A stretch of DNA of 64,000 bases, from assembly GCF_002949795.1 (NCBI RefSeq), contig NZ_CP026692.1, positions 6,246,545 to 6,310,544 on the forward strand. The letters run 5' to 3'. The translations under genes and the position numbers were made by a program. The notes below the pieces were generated by a model. It was not told the DNA's origin. It made no database searches and saw only the letters and a program-made list of their open reading frames with translations. This DNA is from Nostoc sp. 'Lobaria pulmonaria (5183) cyanobiont'. GTDB taxonomy: Bacteria; Cyanobacteriota; Cyanobacteriia; Cyanobacteriales; Nostocaceae. Shown one piece after another: positions 43,401-51,401 of this stretch (within the stretch, counting starts at the first letter, position 1; each line of letters opens with the position of its first letter).

Positions 43401-43516
43401 TTAGCTACCAAATCATTACAGAAAGACATGGCGGTTCCTTAGAATGTTTTTCGCAGCTAGAACAAGGCGCTGAGTTTGTGATTAAGATTCCCCTGAGCCA
43501 AGATACATCAACATAA
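40454..43516 (+). CDS. multi-PAS sensor histidine kinase
   Basis: The 1020-residue soluble kinase starts best at ATG 40454 (an upstream TTG also keeps the frame). It has PAS 1 (about 20-140, INGISDPIFVKDRQHRWVLL), a coiled coil (LEELQVVEEELRLQNEELAI), PAS 2 (about 200-320, YQDLFDLAPDAYLVTDVDGI), PAS 3-5 (from IDAILIIDENLTVTSFNQKF, AIIEWNTNFQVQTWNRAAER and DFIGIASMEGQIVYVNPAGL), then HisKA with LGQLVAGVAHEINNPVNFIY and an HATPase (MNILSNAIDALEE, DNGLGIPEDV, GTGMGLAISYQIITE). The coiled-coil plus PAS 2 block closely resembles the N-terminus of the PAS-Crp protein at 16628. No receiver is attached and no regulator lies beside it. Confidence 0.9.
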   Translation: MNHSRFLDKSAPKQNTQQQNFSLAFLYQTINGISDPIFVKDRQHRWVLLNDTYCDFVGHSREELIDKSDYDFFPQAEADVLREKDELVFTANIPNENQNIFTDAQGITHLISTKKSCFEDETGNKFLVGSIRDIILQNEVGKIPSVTGRVTDTTNLMETCEALRETLEELQVVEEELRLQNEELAIARETAEFEHRRYQDLFDLAPDAYLVTDVDGIIKEANYVAAALLSVKQKFLLGKPFILFITESDHQTFMNQLANLQQVQDWEVYLQPRRGTAFPARIRMVAMYNSQGQQVGWRWLLGDISEQQAALRDRQQAEKNLHRMNAVLQAQHEASIDAILIIDENLTVTSFNQKFSQLWQIPAAILETRDDRQLLGWVLDKLVNPDEFLAKVEYLYQHPEESSHDEIFLKSGKIFERYSAPVRKQQGACSDTSPLENYYGRVWYYRDITEYKQAEAQLRASQQRLALLIEQTPLAIIEWNTNFQVQTWNRAAERIFGYTTEEMLGNHFEIVVPENARKHVNEILIALLTQQGGSFSVNENVTKDGRTIVGEWYNNPLVAADGQLLGVASMVLDITERKRAEEEQQKFVALIENSSDFIGIASMEGQIVYVNPAGLKMVGLSSLEVAKTKSLVDFYSPEAFAEFIEQITPLIFQHGSWQGEFHYRHFQTGIEIPTDCSLFMVKHPATGEPFCRVAIVRDITERKQAKEALLKSEAQLRQQAQELKVALRELQHTQTHLIQTEKMSSLGQLVAGVAHEINNPVNFIYGNLSPAKEYTQDLLSLLQLYQSHYPEPVLEIQDFADQIELDFLKSDFPQIINSMKVGADRIREIVLSLRTFSRLDEAEMKAVDIHQGIDSTLMILQNRLKGNDQRPTIEIIKEYGKLQLVECYAGQLNQVFMNILSNAIDALEESFMICPIPWENARNIEQRTSPQICICTQLQEPNQVIIRITDNGLGIPEDVKKQLFDPFFTTKPIGQGTGMGLAISYQIITERHGGSLECFSQLEQGAEFVIKIPLSQDTST

Positions 43517-43676
43517 TTCGTAATCGATAATACTCGCTGGCGAGAAGCAAGCTACGTAATTCGTAATTTTAAAAGCTTGATCCTGTAAGTAAAAAAAAGT
43601 ATTTCTGCTGCCAACAGCTACTTTCAGAAAGAAAGTAGTAATTACGAATTACGAATTACGAATTATGAATTAGTAA

Positions 43677-44705
43677 TTATCTAAATGCCTCCACTTCTTC
43701 AGGAACCTTCATTTGGTCGAGAATTCCCCAAATTTCCTGTAACATCGGCTCTAACCCGGTGCGAGTAACTGCTGAAATCACAAAAACCGGGGCGTAGGAG
43801 AGATGATTAAGTTGGGTGGCTAACGCCTCCAAATCGACAGTTTCCCGATCGACTGCATCAATTTTATTCAGCGCCAAAATTTGCGGACGTTCTGCTAAAC
43901 CCCGTCCATAAGCTTGTAATTCTTCCTTAATTGTGTAGTAATCTCTAAGCACATCATCACTAGTAGCATCAATTAAGTGAAGTAGCACCCGCGTGCGCTC
44001 GATGTGGCGCAAGAAATCATGTCCCAGACCTGCACCGTGCGCTGCTCCCTCAATTAGTCCGGGAATGTCGGCGAAAACAGTACCATCGCCAGTAGGTTTC
44101 CGCACTACACCCAAATTTGGGATGAGGGTAGTAAAAGGGTAATCTGCGATTTTTGGACGTGCAGCTGATAAAGATGAAATTAAAGTGGATTTACCAGCAT
44201 TTGGTAAGCCAATAATCCCCACTTCTGCCAAAAGTTTTAACTCCAGACGCAGCTGCTTTATTTCCCCTGGTAATCCTGGGAGGGCATATTCGGGGGCGCG
44301 GTTACGGTTACTCAAGAAATGCTGATTTCCCAGTCCGCCTTTACCACCTTGGGCAATCTGCAAAGTCTGCTGAGGTTCAATTAAATCCCCCAATAGTTCG
44401 CCAGTTTCAGCATCATAAATGGTTGTACCGCAGGGAACTTCGATAATTAAATCCTTTCCTGCTGCCCCAGTGCAGTTATTTGGCCCGCCACGAGTACCCT
44501 TTTCTGCCTGGAAGCGATGGTTGTATCTGAAGTCCAACAAAGTTTGTAGGTTTTCTTCAGCAACGAATAATACCGAACCACCTCGTCCCCCATTACCACC
44601 AGAGGGGCCGCCAGTCGGCACGTACTTCTCTCGCCGGAAAGCGACAATACCATCGCCGCCTTTACCAGCTTCAACTTCAATTTTTGCTTGATCGATAAAT
44701 TGCAT
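43677..44705 (-). CDS. obgE: Obg family GTPase
   Basis: ObgE is an essential ribosome-associated GTPase acting in 50S assembly and stress control. The glycine-rich Obg fold fills residues 1-155 (FIDQAKIEVEAGKGGDGIVA, GGPSGGNGGRGGSV, APEYALPGLPGE). The G domain follows with G1 GIIGLPNAGKSTLISSLSAA near 165, G3 DIPGLIEGAAHG, G4 ALNKIDAV and G5 ISAVTRTG. The 342 residues lack the variable C-terminal TGS-like extension, as in most cyanobacteria. Confidence 0.95.
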   Translation of the reverse strand: MQFIDQAKIEVEAGKGGDGIVAFRREKYVPTGGPSGGNGGRGGSVLFVAEENLQTLLDFRYNHRFQAEKGTRGGPNNCTGAAGKDLIIEVPCGTTIYDAETGELLGDLIEPQQTLQIAQGGKGGLGNQHFLSNRNRAPEYALPGLPGEIKQLRLELKLLAEVGIIGLPNAGKSTLISSLSAARPKIADYPFTTLIPNLGVVRKPTGDGTVFADIPGLIEGAAHGAGLGHDFLRHIERTRVLLHLIDATSDDVLRDYYTIKEELQAYGRGLAERPQILALNKIDAVDRETVDLEALATQLNHLSYAPVFVISAVTRTGLEPMLQEIWGILDQMKVPEEVEAFR

Positions 44706-44901
44706 CTTTCTATAGTCCTGTTAGCGGATAGCTGGCTTTAAGCCAGTGCTGAGTTATAGGCGAGTTATAAATTATAAGTTTTAAAATCTTATTCCTCACT
44801 ATTTACTTGTAACTCACACTCTTTACTCCCCTGCCCCTTTTGCTCAAGATATGGGAATATATAAAGAAAGTTGTAGCTAACCGCCTACGTAGAGGTTTAA
44901 A

Positions 44902-46182
44902 GTGGATACCATTGCAATTCCTGCTCTGAATCGGCCAGTGGATGCCACGGTAGAAATTCCTGGTTCTAAAAGTCTTACCAATCGAGCGTTGCTTGTCGCT
45001 GCGTTAGCGCAAGGTGACTCCATTTTAGAAAATGCCTTATTTAGTGAAGATAGCGAGTATTTTGCCAAATGCGTAGAGCAGTTGGGCATTCCCATTACTT
45101 TGAATCCTCAACTGGCACAAATTCAAGTGGCGGGAAGGGGAGGTGACATTCCAGCTAAACAGGCAGATTTATTTGTGGGTTTGGCAGGTACAGCAGCACG
45201 GTTTATTTCGGCGCTGGTGGCACTAGGGAATGGCGAATATCGCCTAGATGGCGTTTCTCGGATGCGAGAACGACCGATGGGTGACTTGTTGACGGTGCTG
45301 CAAACGGGTGGAGCAACCATTAACTTTGAGGGAAACTCCGGGTTTATGCCGTACACCATCTATAGTCGGCAATTCGCTGGCGGCAATTTTCGCTTAAAAG
45401 CCAACCAAACAAGTCAGCAACTTTCGGCATTACTGATGATTGCGCCTTATGCTCAACAAGACACAATTGTTGAGGTTGAAGGTACGTTGGTTTCTCAGTC
45501 TTACGTCAAAATGACCTGTCGTCTGATGGCAGACTTTGGCGTGGAGGTGATTCAAATCGGCGATAATCAATTTCAGATTAAAGCAGGTCAACTTTACCAA
45601 GCTCGACATTACACTGTAGAACCCGATGCGTCAAATGCTTCTTACTTTTTTGCCGCCGCCGCCGTCACGGGTGGACGGGTGCGGGTAAAACATTTGACTA
45701 AACAATCTTGTCAAGGTGATATTTTGTGGCTGAATGTTTTAGAACAAATGGGTTGCCAAATTAAGGATTCGGATGATTACACCGAAGTGACGGGGCCAAA
45801 GCAATTGCAAGGCATCGACATTGATATGAATGATATATCAGATTTAGTGCAAACATTAGGAGCGATCGCCCCCTTTGCCAGTTCCCCAATTACCATTCGT
45901 AACGTGGAACATATTCGATATAAAGAAACCGACCGAATTAAAGCTGTTGTCACAGAGTTGCGTCGGTTAGGTGTTGAGGTTGAAGAATTTGCAGATAGAC
46001 TGAAAATTCAGCCTGGCCCCATTACCCCGGCAGCAATTGAAACCTATCACGATCATCGAATGGCGATGGCTTTTGCTGTCACTGGCTTGAAGGTTCCAGG
46101 GATTGTAATTAAAGATCCTGGTTGTACAGCGAAGACTTTTCCAGATTACTTTACCCGATTTTTCCAAATGTTAGAGCAATAA
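44902..46182 (+). CDS. aroA: 5-enolpyruvylshikimate-3-phosphate synthase
   Basis: AroA condenses shikimate-3-phosphate with phosphoenolpyruvate in aromatic amino acid synthesis. The 426-residue protein has EIPGSKSLTNRALLVAALAQ at the N-terminus (substrate Lys/Ser/Arg), LFVGLAGTAARFISALVALG with the glyphosate-relevant loop read as LAGTAARF rather than GNAGTA, RMRERPMGDLLTVLQTGGA, and HIRYKETDRIKAVVTELRRL with DHRMAMAFAVTGL near the end. The Gly-to-Ala difference in the PEP loop (AGTAAR versus AGTAMR) resembles class II or III enzymes. GTG 44902 in the context GTGGATACC is the likely start, reading MDTIAIPALNRPVDATVEIP. Confidence 0.93.
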   Translation: MDTIAIPALNRPVDATVEIPGSKSLTNRALLVAALAQGDSILENALFSEDSEYFAKCVEQLGIPITLNPQLAQIQVAGRGGDIPAKQADLFVGLAGTAARFISALVALGNGEYRLDGVSRMRERPMGDLLTVLQTGGATINFEGNSGFMPYTIYSRQFAGGNFRLKANQTSQQLSALLMIAPYAQQDTIVEVEGTLVSQSYVKMTCRLMADFGVEVIQIGDNQFQIKAGQLYQARHYTVEPDASNASYFFAAAAVTGGRVRVKHLTKQSCQGDILWLNVLEQMGCQIKDSDDYTEVTGPKQLQGIDIDMNDISDLVQTLGAIAPFASSPITIRNVEHIRYKETDRIKAVVTELRRLGVEVEEFADRLKIQPGPITPAAIETYHDHRMAMAFAVTGLKVPGIVIKDPGCTAKTFPDYFTRFFQMLEQ

Positions 46183-46220
46183 GAGCTATTTTCGCTAAAG
46201 GACAATAATTAGTTAAAACC

Positions 46221-46302
46221 AGGACTTACGCAAAATAATGAAAAAACGAACCGCAAAGGACGCAAAGGAATAAGAGTTTCAGAGAGTTATTGCGTAAGTC
46301 CT
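46221..46302. mobile_element. 82-bp MITE-like element, second copy
   Basis: It has the same ends AGGACTTACGCA and TGCGTAAGTCCT as the copy at 37619-37708 but opposite orientation and slightly different interior (GAACCGCAAAGGACGCAAAG). It sits downstream of aroA and does not break a gene. Confidence 0.75.
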
Positions 46303-46440
46303 AAAAACGACAAATACAGCAGATTTCAAGTTGGCAAGGTAGACAACGATTCGTCTGTTACTCAGATATAAAGCGTGTTTTACTCATGAATTGTGTATTC
46401 TGAATTCTGCTGTATGTTAATCGACAGATGTTAAAAGACA

Positions 46441-47103
46441 TTACTTTTTCAGTGCCAAAGTTAAGCCATCTGCGATCGCTACTAAACTAAGACTAACTCG
46501 CTGGTCTTGATGCAGTTTTTGATTAAAAGCACGAATTCTTTTAGTTCTATTATCTTGCATTTGGGGGTCGGCAACCTTGCCTGACCAGAGGACATTATCG
46601 ATCGCAATCAATCCTCCCGGACGCACTAATTGCAGCGATCGCTCATAATAGCCATCATAGTTGCTCTTATCTGCATCGATAAAGGCAAAATCAAAAGTTT
46701 CTGCTTCTTTTGTTGCCAGTAGCCGATCCAAAGTCTGCAAAGCTGGGGCAATGTGCAGTTGAATTTTATCCGCCACTCCTGCTTGCTGCCAATAGCGCCG
46801 AGCGATCGTTGTGAATTCCTCACTGATATCACAGGCTACCACTTTACCGTCTTTTGGTAATGCCAATGCCACCACCAGGGAACTATAACCTGTAAATACC
46901 CCAATTTCCAAAGTTTTCTTAGCTCCCAATAATTGCACCAGTAACGCTAAAAACTGCCCTTGTTCGGGAGCAATCTGCATTCTCCCTATCGGATACTGGG
47001 CTGTTTCCTGTCTCAGCTGGGTTAAAATTTCCGGTTCTCGGAGAGAGACTGACAGTAAATAGTCGTGGAGGTTTTGTTCGAGTCCTAATGTTTTAGTTGT
47101 CAT
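46441..47103 (-). CDS. O-methyltransferase (CCoAMT-like, class I)
   Basis: The 220-residue enzyme belongs to the small SAM- and metal-dependent O-methyltransferases related to caffeoyl-CoA and catechol methyltransferases. It has KTLEIGVFTGYSSLVVALAL (motif I) at about residues 60-80, VVACDISEEFTTIARRYWQQ, DFAFIDADKSNYDGYYERSL (metal-binding Asp) and GGLIAIDNVLWSGKVADP, with NQKLHQDQRVSLSLVAIADG at the end. I start at MTTKTLGLEQN (47103); the longer frame reads through the ATTGGGCATTGGGCAT filler. Substrate is likely a catechol-type compound; mycosporine or pigment pathways cannot be inferred. Confidence 0.88.
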   Translation of the reverse strand: MTTKTLGLEQNLHDYLLSVSLREPEILTQLRQETAQYPIGRMQIAPEQGQFLALLVQLLGAKKTLEIGVFTGYSSLVVALALPKDGKVVACDISEEFTTIARRYWQQAGVADKIQLHIAPALQTLDRLLATKEAETFDFAFIDADKSNYDGYYERSLQLVRPGGLIAIDNVLWSGKVADPQMQDNRTKRIRAFNQKLHQDQRVSLSLVAIADGLTLALKK

Positions 47104-47141
47104 GGGTATTGGGCATTGGGCATTGGGCATGGAGAATAGGG

Positions 47142-47372
47142 GATGAGTCTTTGATACTCGTGGACGAGTCTTTTATACTCGTGGACGAGTCTTTTATACT
47201 CGCCGACGAGTCTTTGATACTCGTGAATGAGTCTTTTATACTCGCTGACGAGTCTTTGATACTCGTGAATTAGTCTTTTATACTCGCCGACAAGTCTTTT
47301 ATACTCGCCGACGAGTCTTTGATACTCGTGAATGAGTCTTTTATACTCGCCGACGAGTCTTTTATATTCGTG
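47142..47372. repeat. eleven-unit 21-bp tandem repeat
   Basis: Units start every 21 bases from 47142. A common unit is GACGAGTCTTTGATACTCGT plus G; the core GAGTCTTT-ATACTC is partly palindromic (GAGT...ACTC). The last unit is degenerate. It lies directly upstream of the O-methyltransferase start on the opposite strand and can influence its leader. The minus strand is open as a 7-residue repeat (SASIKD), which looks incidental. Confidence 0.85.
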
Positions 47373-47432
47373 AATGATTTTTTAGAATTCAAAATTATAT
47401 TTACAGCTATTTTTAGGTAAATAGACCATGCG

Positions 47433-47460
47433 GTAGGGGCGCAAGGCCTTGCGCCCCTAC
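47433..47460. repeat. perfect 28-bp palindrome (GGGGCGCAAGG core)
   Basis: GTAGGGGCGCAAGG is followed immediately by its inverse CCTTGCGCCCCTAC. The tail CTACAACAG...GTTCAAATAC that follows it recurs at 6588-6613, so it is a dispersed repeat. Confidence 0.75.
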
Positions 47461-47541
47461 AACAGGGTTCAAATACTTGAATTCTGCTGTAAATGCAACT
47501 CAGTATGATAAACAAAGCGATCGCTGAGGATATTTTAAATC

Positions 47542-47976
47542 ATGCCAAACCTTAAAGAAGATGATAACGCCCTGCGTGAGGTGTTAATCCAAGCCAGAAC
47601 CATCGCTGTTGTGGGTCACTCTGATAAACGCGATCGCACCAGTTATCAAATCGCCCAATTCTTGCGGCAAAAAGGCTATACAGTCTATGCCGTCAACCCC
47701 CTAATTCAAGAAATTGACGGTCAACGCAGTTATGCTGCACTCCCAGAATTACCCGAACCCGTGGATATTGTTAATATATTTCGTCGTTCTGAGTACTTGC
47801 CAGAAATTTTGGATGAAGCAATTTCTATCAATGCTAAAACTGTATGGACACAACTGGGTATCTGCCATCAACCATCAGCACAAAAAGCTATAGATGCAGG
47901 ACTCAATGTGGTTATGGATGCTTGTATCAAAATTGAATATCTGCGGCTGAGAGTAGGTTCAACAGGGGATGTTTAG
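47542..47976 (+). CDS. CoA-binding domain protein (YccU-like)
   Basis: The 144-residue single-domain protein is a CoA-binding Rossmann protein of the succinyl-CoA-synthetase alpha-like type. It has IAVVGHSDKRDRTSYQIAQF at about residues 17-36, VYAVNPLIQEIDGQRSYAAL, DIVNIFRRSEYLPEILDEAI and KTVWTQLGICHQ, with VVMDACIKIEYLRL at the end. Small proteins of this type often bind a nucleotide or CoA, with unclear function. It is alone, upstream of the PRK-like gene at a distance of about 200 bases. Confidence 0.88.
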   Translation: MPNLKEDDNALREVLIQARTIAVVGHSDKRDRTSYQIAQFLRQKGYTVYAVNPLIQEIDGQRSYAALPELPEPVDIVNIFRRSEYLPEILDEAISINAKTVWTQLGICHQPSAQKAIDAGLNVVMDACIKIEYLRLRVGSTGDV

Positions 47977-48190
47977 TTTTTATGCGTACAGATATTCTAA
48001 CAAGAATGTAAATTGTTATTTTTATCTAAAAAGCGATGTCTACGACGGGCTGCGCCTACGCACAAACATTTTATGTGTAGAGATATTGCATACTAAGTGT
48101 TTGTTTGATTTACTTGCTTAAACCCTTCTAAAATAAAAACTATTGTAGGTAATTTTATTACTAAAGTTATTTTTATTGTGGGAGGTTATG

Positions 48191-49129
48191 ATGAGCCGTC
48201 CAATAATTCTTGGTATTGTCGGCGACAGCGCGGCTGGTAAAACAACACTAACGCGAGGAATTGCTCAGGTACTCGGCCCAGAAAATGTCACAATCATCTG
48301 TACAGATGATTATCACCGTTACGATCGCCAACAACGTGCAGAAATTGGCATCACTGCCCTTCACCCCAACTGCAATCACTTAGATATTATGCAGCAACAT
48401 CTGTCGCTGCTACGCACAGGACAACCAATTCTTAAGCCAGTTTACAGCCATAAAACCGGCAAATTCGAGCCACCGCACTATATCAAGCCGAATAAATTCG
48501 TCATTATTGAAGGATTACTCGGTTATTCTACCCGTGCTGCTCGTGATTCCTACGACGTGAAAGTTTACCTTGCACCCCCTGAAGAACTACGCACTAAGTG
48601 GAAAGTCAAGCGGGATACGCAAAAGCGCGGCTACACTGCTGAACAGGTAATCGCGGAATTAGAAAAGCGCGAATCAGATTCAGCAGAGTTTATCCGTCCG
48701 CAGCGGCAATGGTCTGATATAGTCATTAGTTTTTATCCACCCACTGGGGAAGATGATGAAACCAATGGACACCTGAATGTTCGTCTGGTACTTCGTCCGA
48801 CAATTCCCCATCCAGATTTTACCGAGATTATCAACTCTGGCTATGGTAATTCTGACTCTGCGATCCGCCTGGGGCTAGACAGGGATATGAGTAAACCTGT
48901 AGATGTCTTAGAAGTTGATGGTCATGCCACCTTAGAACAGGTAAATAAGCTAGAGCATATTATTTGTTCTGATATGCCTCATTTACGAAATATTTGCGAT
49001 CGCGAAAGTAATCCAGAACTGGGTAAAATTGCTGGTACAACTGGAGAAGCACTCCAAAGTTATCCTCTGGCTCTGACTCAGTTGATCATTACCTACCACA
49101 TGCTCAAAGCAACGCAAATTTATCAGTAA
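48191..49129 (+). CDS. phosphoribulokinase/uridine kinase-family protein
   Basis: The 312-residue P-loop kinase has IILGIVGDSAAGKTTLTRGI (Walker A) and IICTDDYHRYDRQQRAEIGI TALHPN-type block (the DDYHRYDR and ITALHPNCNHLDIM pieces), then KFVIIEGLLGYSTRAARDSY. These resemble the cyanobacterial phosphoribulokinase, but the second half is different from Calvin-cycle PRK and PRK cysteines for redox control are not in place near the loop. It is therefore a paralogue, not clearly the Calvin enzyme. Start ATG 48191 (or 48188) lies 6-9 bases after GGAGGT. Confidence 0.8.
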   Translation: MSRPIILGIVGDSAAGKTTLTRGIAQVLGPENVTIICTDDYHRYDRQQRAEIGITALHPNCNHLDIMQQHLSLLRTGQPILKPVYSHKTGKFEPPHYIKPNKFVIIEGLLGYSTRAARDSYDVKVYLAPPEELRTKWKVKRDTQKRGYTAEQVIAELEKRESDSAEFIRPQRQWSDIVISFYPPTGEDDETNGHLNVRLVLRPTIPHPDFTEIINSGYGNSDSAIRLGLDRDMSKPVDVLEVDGHATLEQVNKLEHIICSDMPHLRNICDRESNPELGKIAGTTGEALQSYPLALTQLIITYHMLKATQIYQ

Positions 49130-49422
49130 TTAGCGAAAATGAAGGGGTTAAAAGTGTTTGCGATCGCCTATAGTGTTGGGCTGCTGAATTATGCGATGCC
49201 TACTGTAGTAAACTACGCACTTTGCTTACTCAAACTTCAGATGCACAAACACACCCTTTAATCGGCTTATACTCATCTTTTAGCAACCAGAGTTGATCCT
49301 CTTCTTAATTTGAATAAGTAAATATAACTTTATAAGCTAGTATCGATTTTCTGGATCAATTCCTCTGCATAAAATAGCGGGATGCTTGACCCTTCTGGAC
49401 TGATTCTGTAGCCATAGAATTA

Positions 49423-49836
49423 CTAACGTAACTGGTAGCCTACGCCCCATATACGTAAAATATCACGACAACCATCTTCAAAAGCTTCTTGAAAATTTAT
49501 CATTTGAAAGCTCGATAACACCCAAGAAAGCTGCTCATAATTGCAAGGTTGATAAATAATTGGAACAATCTTATTTTCAAAACGATTCTGTTGCAGGGTG
49601 AATATTAACTCCCGCTTAACCCACATTGAATCTACTGAGTTTGGAGAAAGTACTACAAGGAACCAATCACATCTTTTTAGCGCATTTCCAATCTCATCAT
49701 GCCATTGCTGTGCACCTAAAATGTTCGTTTTGCTGTACCAAACTGGAATGCCATGATGACGCAGAACTTCTGCTAATTTAGAAACAAATTCTTGATCTTG
49801 GCTTGAATGGGAAAGAAAAGCTTCACTTGGAATCAT
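49423..49836 (-). CDS. stand-alone TIR domain protein (2)
   Basis: The 137-residue protein is a single TIR domain: EAFLSHSSQDQEFVSKLAEV (box 1), YSKTNILGAQQWHDEIGNAL, WFLVVLSPNSVDSMWVKREL with the catalytic-position Glu in WVKREL near residue 80, and IVPIIYQPCNYEQL. The Glu needed for NAD+ cleavage is present. There is no effector or membrane domain. It follows another TIR gene by 21 bases. Confidence 0.9.
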   Translation of the reverse strand: MIPSEAFLSHSSQDQEFVSKLAEVLRHHGIPVWYSKTNILGAQQWHDEIGNALKRCDWFLVVLSPNSVDSMWVKRELIFTLQQNRFENKIVPIIYQPCNYEQLSWVLSSFQMINFQEAFEDGCRDILRIWGVGYQLR

Positions 49837-49857
49837 TATTTAGAAAATCCACTCCTG

Positions 49858-50274
49858 TTAAGCAGCAGCTTTTTTGAGAGCTTGGGTAATATTTCTCAAA
49901 CCTTCCTCATCATGCTCAAGATTTGATAAGTAAATTATCCCAAATTTCTTCAGAATCCAGGGAATTTCTAGTTCTAATTGAGAAATTTCTTCAGAAGGAG
50001 CAGCAATGACAGGAATTACCCGACCTTTATAGCCCTGTTCGCCTATAGCATAGCCTACTTCGGCACTCATGTAGGGAGAATAAACTGAGTTAGGCGTTAG
50101 TAAAATAACCATTGCATCAGACTCTCGAAGCTCATTAGCAATAACTTCTGCCCAGTTATCGCCTGGGAAGAGTTGAGTCTCGTCCCAAACTTGGAAATCT
50201 GCATTTCGCAGAGCATCAGCAATTTGCCAAGCTAACTTTCTATCTTGGGAGTTGTAGCTGATAAATACCTTCAT
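49858..50274 (-). CDS. stand-alone TIR domain protein (1)
   Basis: The 138-residue protein is a single TIR domain: MKVFISYNSQDRKLAWQIAD, ETQLFPGDNWAEVIANELRE, MVILLTPNSVYSPYMSAEVG with Glu in MSAEVGYA, and RVIPVIAAPSEEI. It is first of a two-gene unit with a second TIR. Bacterial TIR domains degrade NAD+ or make signalling nucleotides in antiphage systems such as Thoeris, or in toxin pairs. No ThsA-like or SIR2 gene lies next to them; radC is divergent. Confidence 0.9.
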   Translation of the reverse strand: MKVFISYNSQDRKLAWQIADALRNADFQVWDETQLFPGDNWAEVIANELRESDAMVILLTPNSVYSPYMSAEVGYAIGEQGYKGRVIPVIAAPSEEISQLELEIPWILKKFGIIYLSNLEHDEEGLRNITQALKKAAA

Positions 50275-50499
50275 CTCATCTCCTATCTCAAGTTTGTTCG
50301 ATTAATAGACTAAATCCAATTTTATCTAAATCTTGTGGCAAGTATTTGAGAAGATGGTGTTATCAAAGGTATCTCTACATAGGAACTAGAGGTAAAATTC
50401 CCCAAAATTAAAGATTTTCTCAAATAAAGATGATTTTGAAAGCAAACCAGGGATAAATAAGGATAGTTTGATGTCTGGTGACGATTTTCTTAGTTTAAT

Positions 50500-51231
50500 A
50501 TGACCTATTGCCTCAGAATTGCCGACCTACCTACAAATGAGCGTCCGCGTGAGCGATTAATGACGCATGGTGCAAAAATTTTAGCCACAGCAGAGTTAAT
50601 CGCAATTCTTCTAGGCACTGGTCAAGGGCCGGGAAAACTATCTGCTGTGGGTTTGGGACAATATATCTTGAGCGAATTAGGCAAACACCAACGCGATCCT
50701 TTGGTAGTTCTGCGAGAAGTTAGCCCTGCTGAGTTAATGCAAATTTCTGGTGTTGGCCCAGCGAAGGCGACAAGTATCTTAGCAGCAATTGAATTAGGTA
50801 AACGCGCTTTTCAATCTCGTCCTAATGATGGCACATTAATTGATAGCCCACTTGCTGCTGCTGCTACTCTCAGTCAAGATTTAATGTGGCAGACACAAGA
50901 ACGTTTTGCAGTGGTGCTGTTAGATGTCAAGAATCGCTTATTGGGTACGCAAGTAATTACCATTGGTACTGCAACCGAAACCCTAGCCTCTCCCCGTGAT
51001 ATTTTTCGAGAAGTTATTCGTCAAGGTGCAACGCGGGTAATAGTTGCCCACAATCATCCTTCTGGGAACCTTGAACCGAGCCAGGAAGATATAGAATTGA
51101 CGCGTCAGTTGTTAGCAGGGGCGCAGCTTTTGGGCATTCCAGTACTAGATCATCTGATTTTGGGCAATGGCAATCATCAAAGTTTACGGGAACTGACAAC
51201 CTTGTGGGATGAGCATCCACAGGGGGATTAG
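50500..51231 (+). CDS. radC: RadC family (JAB domain) protein
   Basis: The 243-residue protein begins with an HhH-type region (ELMQISGVGPAKATSILAAI near residues 85-105) and ends with a JAB/MPN domain. Its metal motif is HNHPSGNLEPSQED near 185, with the catalytic Glu in the ATRVIVAHNHPSG context. RadC proteins were linked to repair but the role is unsettled. The start ATG follows TTAGTTTAAT. A chromosomal gene of ordinary composition. Confidence 0.9.
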   Translation: MTYCLRIADLPTNERPRERLMTHGAKILATAELIAILLGTGQGPGKLSAVGLGQYILSELGKHQRDPLVVLREVSPAELMQISGVGPAKATSILAAIELGKRAFQSRPNDGTLIDSPLAAAATLSQDLMWQTQERFAVVLLDVKNRLLGTQVITIGTATETLASPRDIFREVIRQGATRVIVAHNHPSGNLEPSQEDIELTRQLLAGAQLLGIPVLDHLILGNGNHQSLRELTTLWDEHPQGD

Positions 51232-51401
51232 TGAAAAAGCAGGGAGGCAGGGAAGCAGGGGGAGAAAAACCATCTATAAAGATTCTTGCTCTCAACCCTA
51301 GTGAGAAAAGGAGCAAGGGTGTTTTCGCCCATTATTTTACTAGGTTTGTACCTTCTCCCCTGCTCCCTGCCTTCTGATAATTATTTACGCCGACCGACTT
51401 A

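Noticed and set aside
47270..47515. Small repeat protein ending in SASIKD units
   Set aside because: Same reason: produced by the 21-bp array, with start in a palindromic dispersed repeat.
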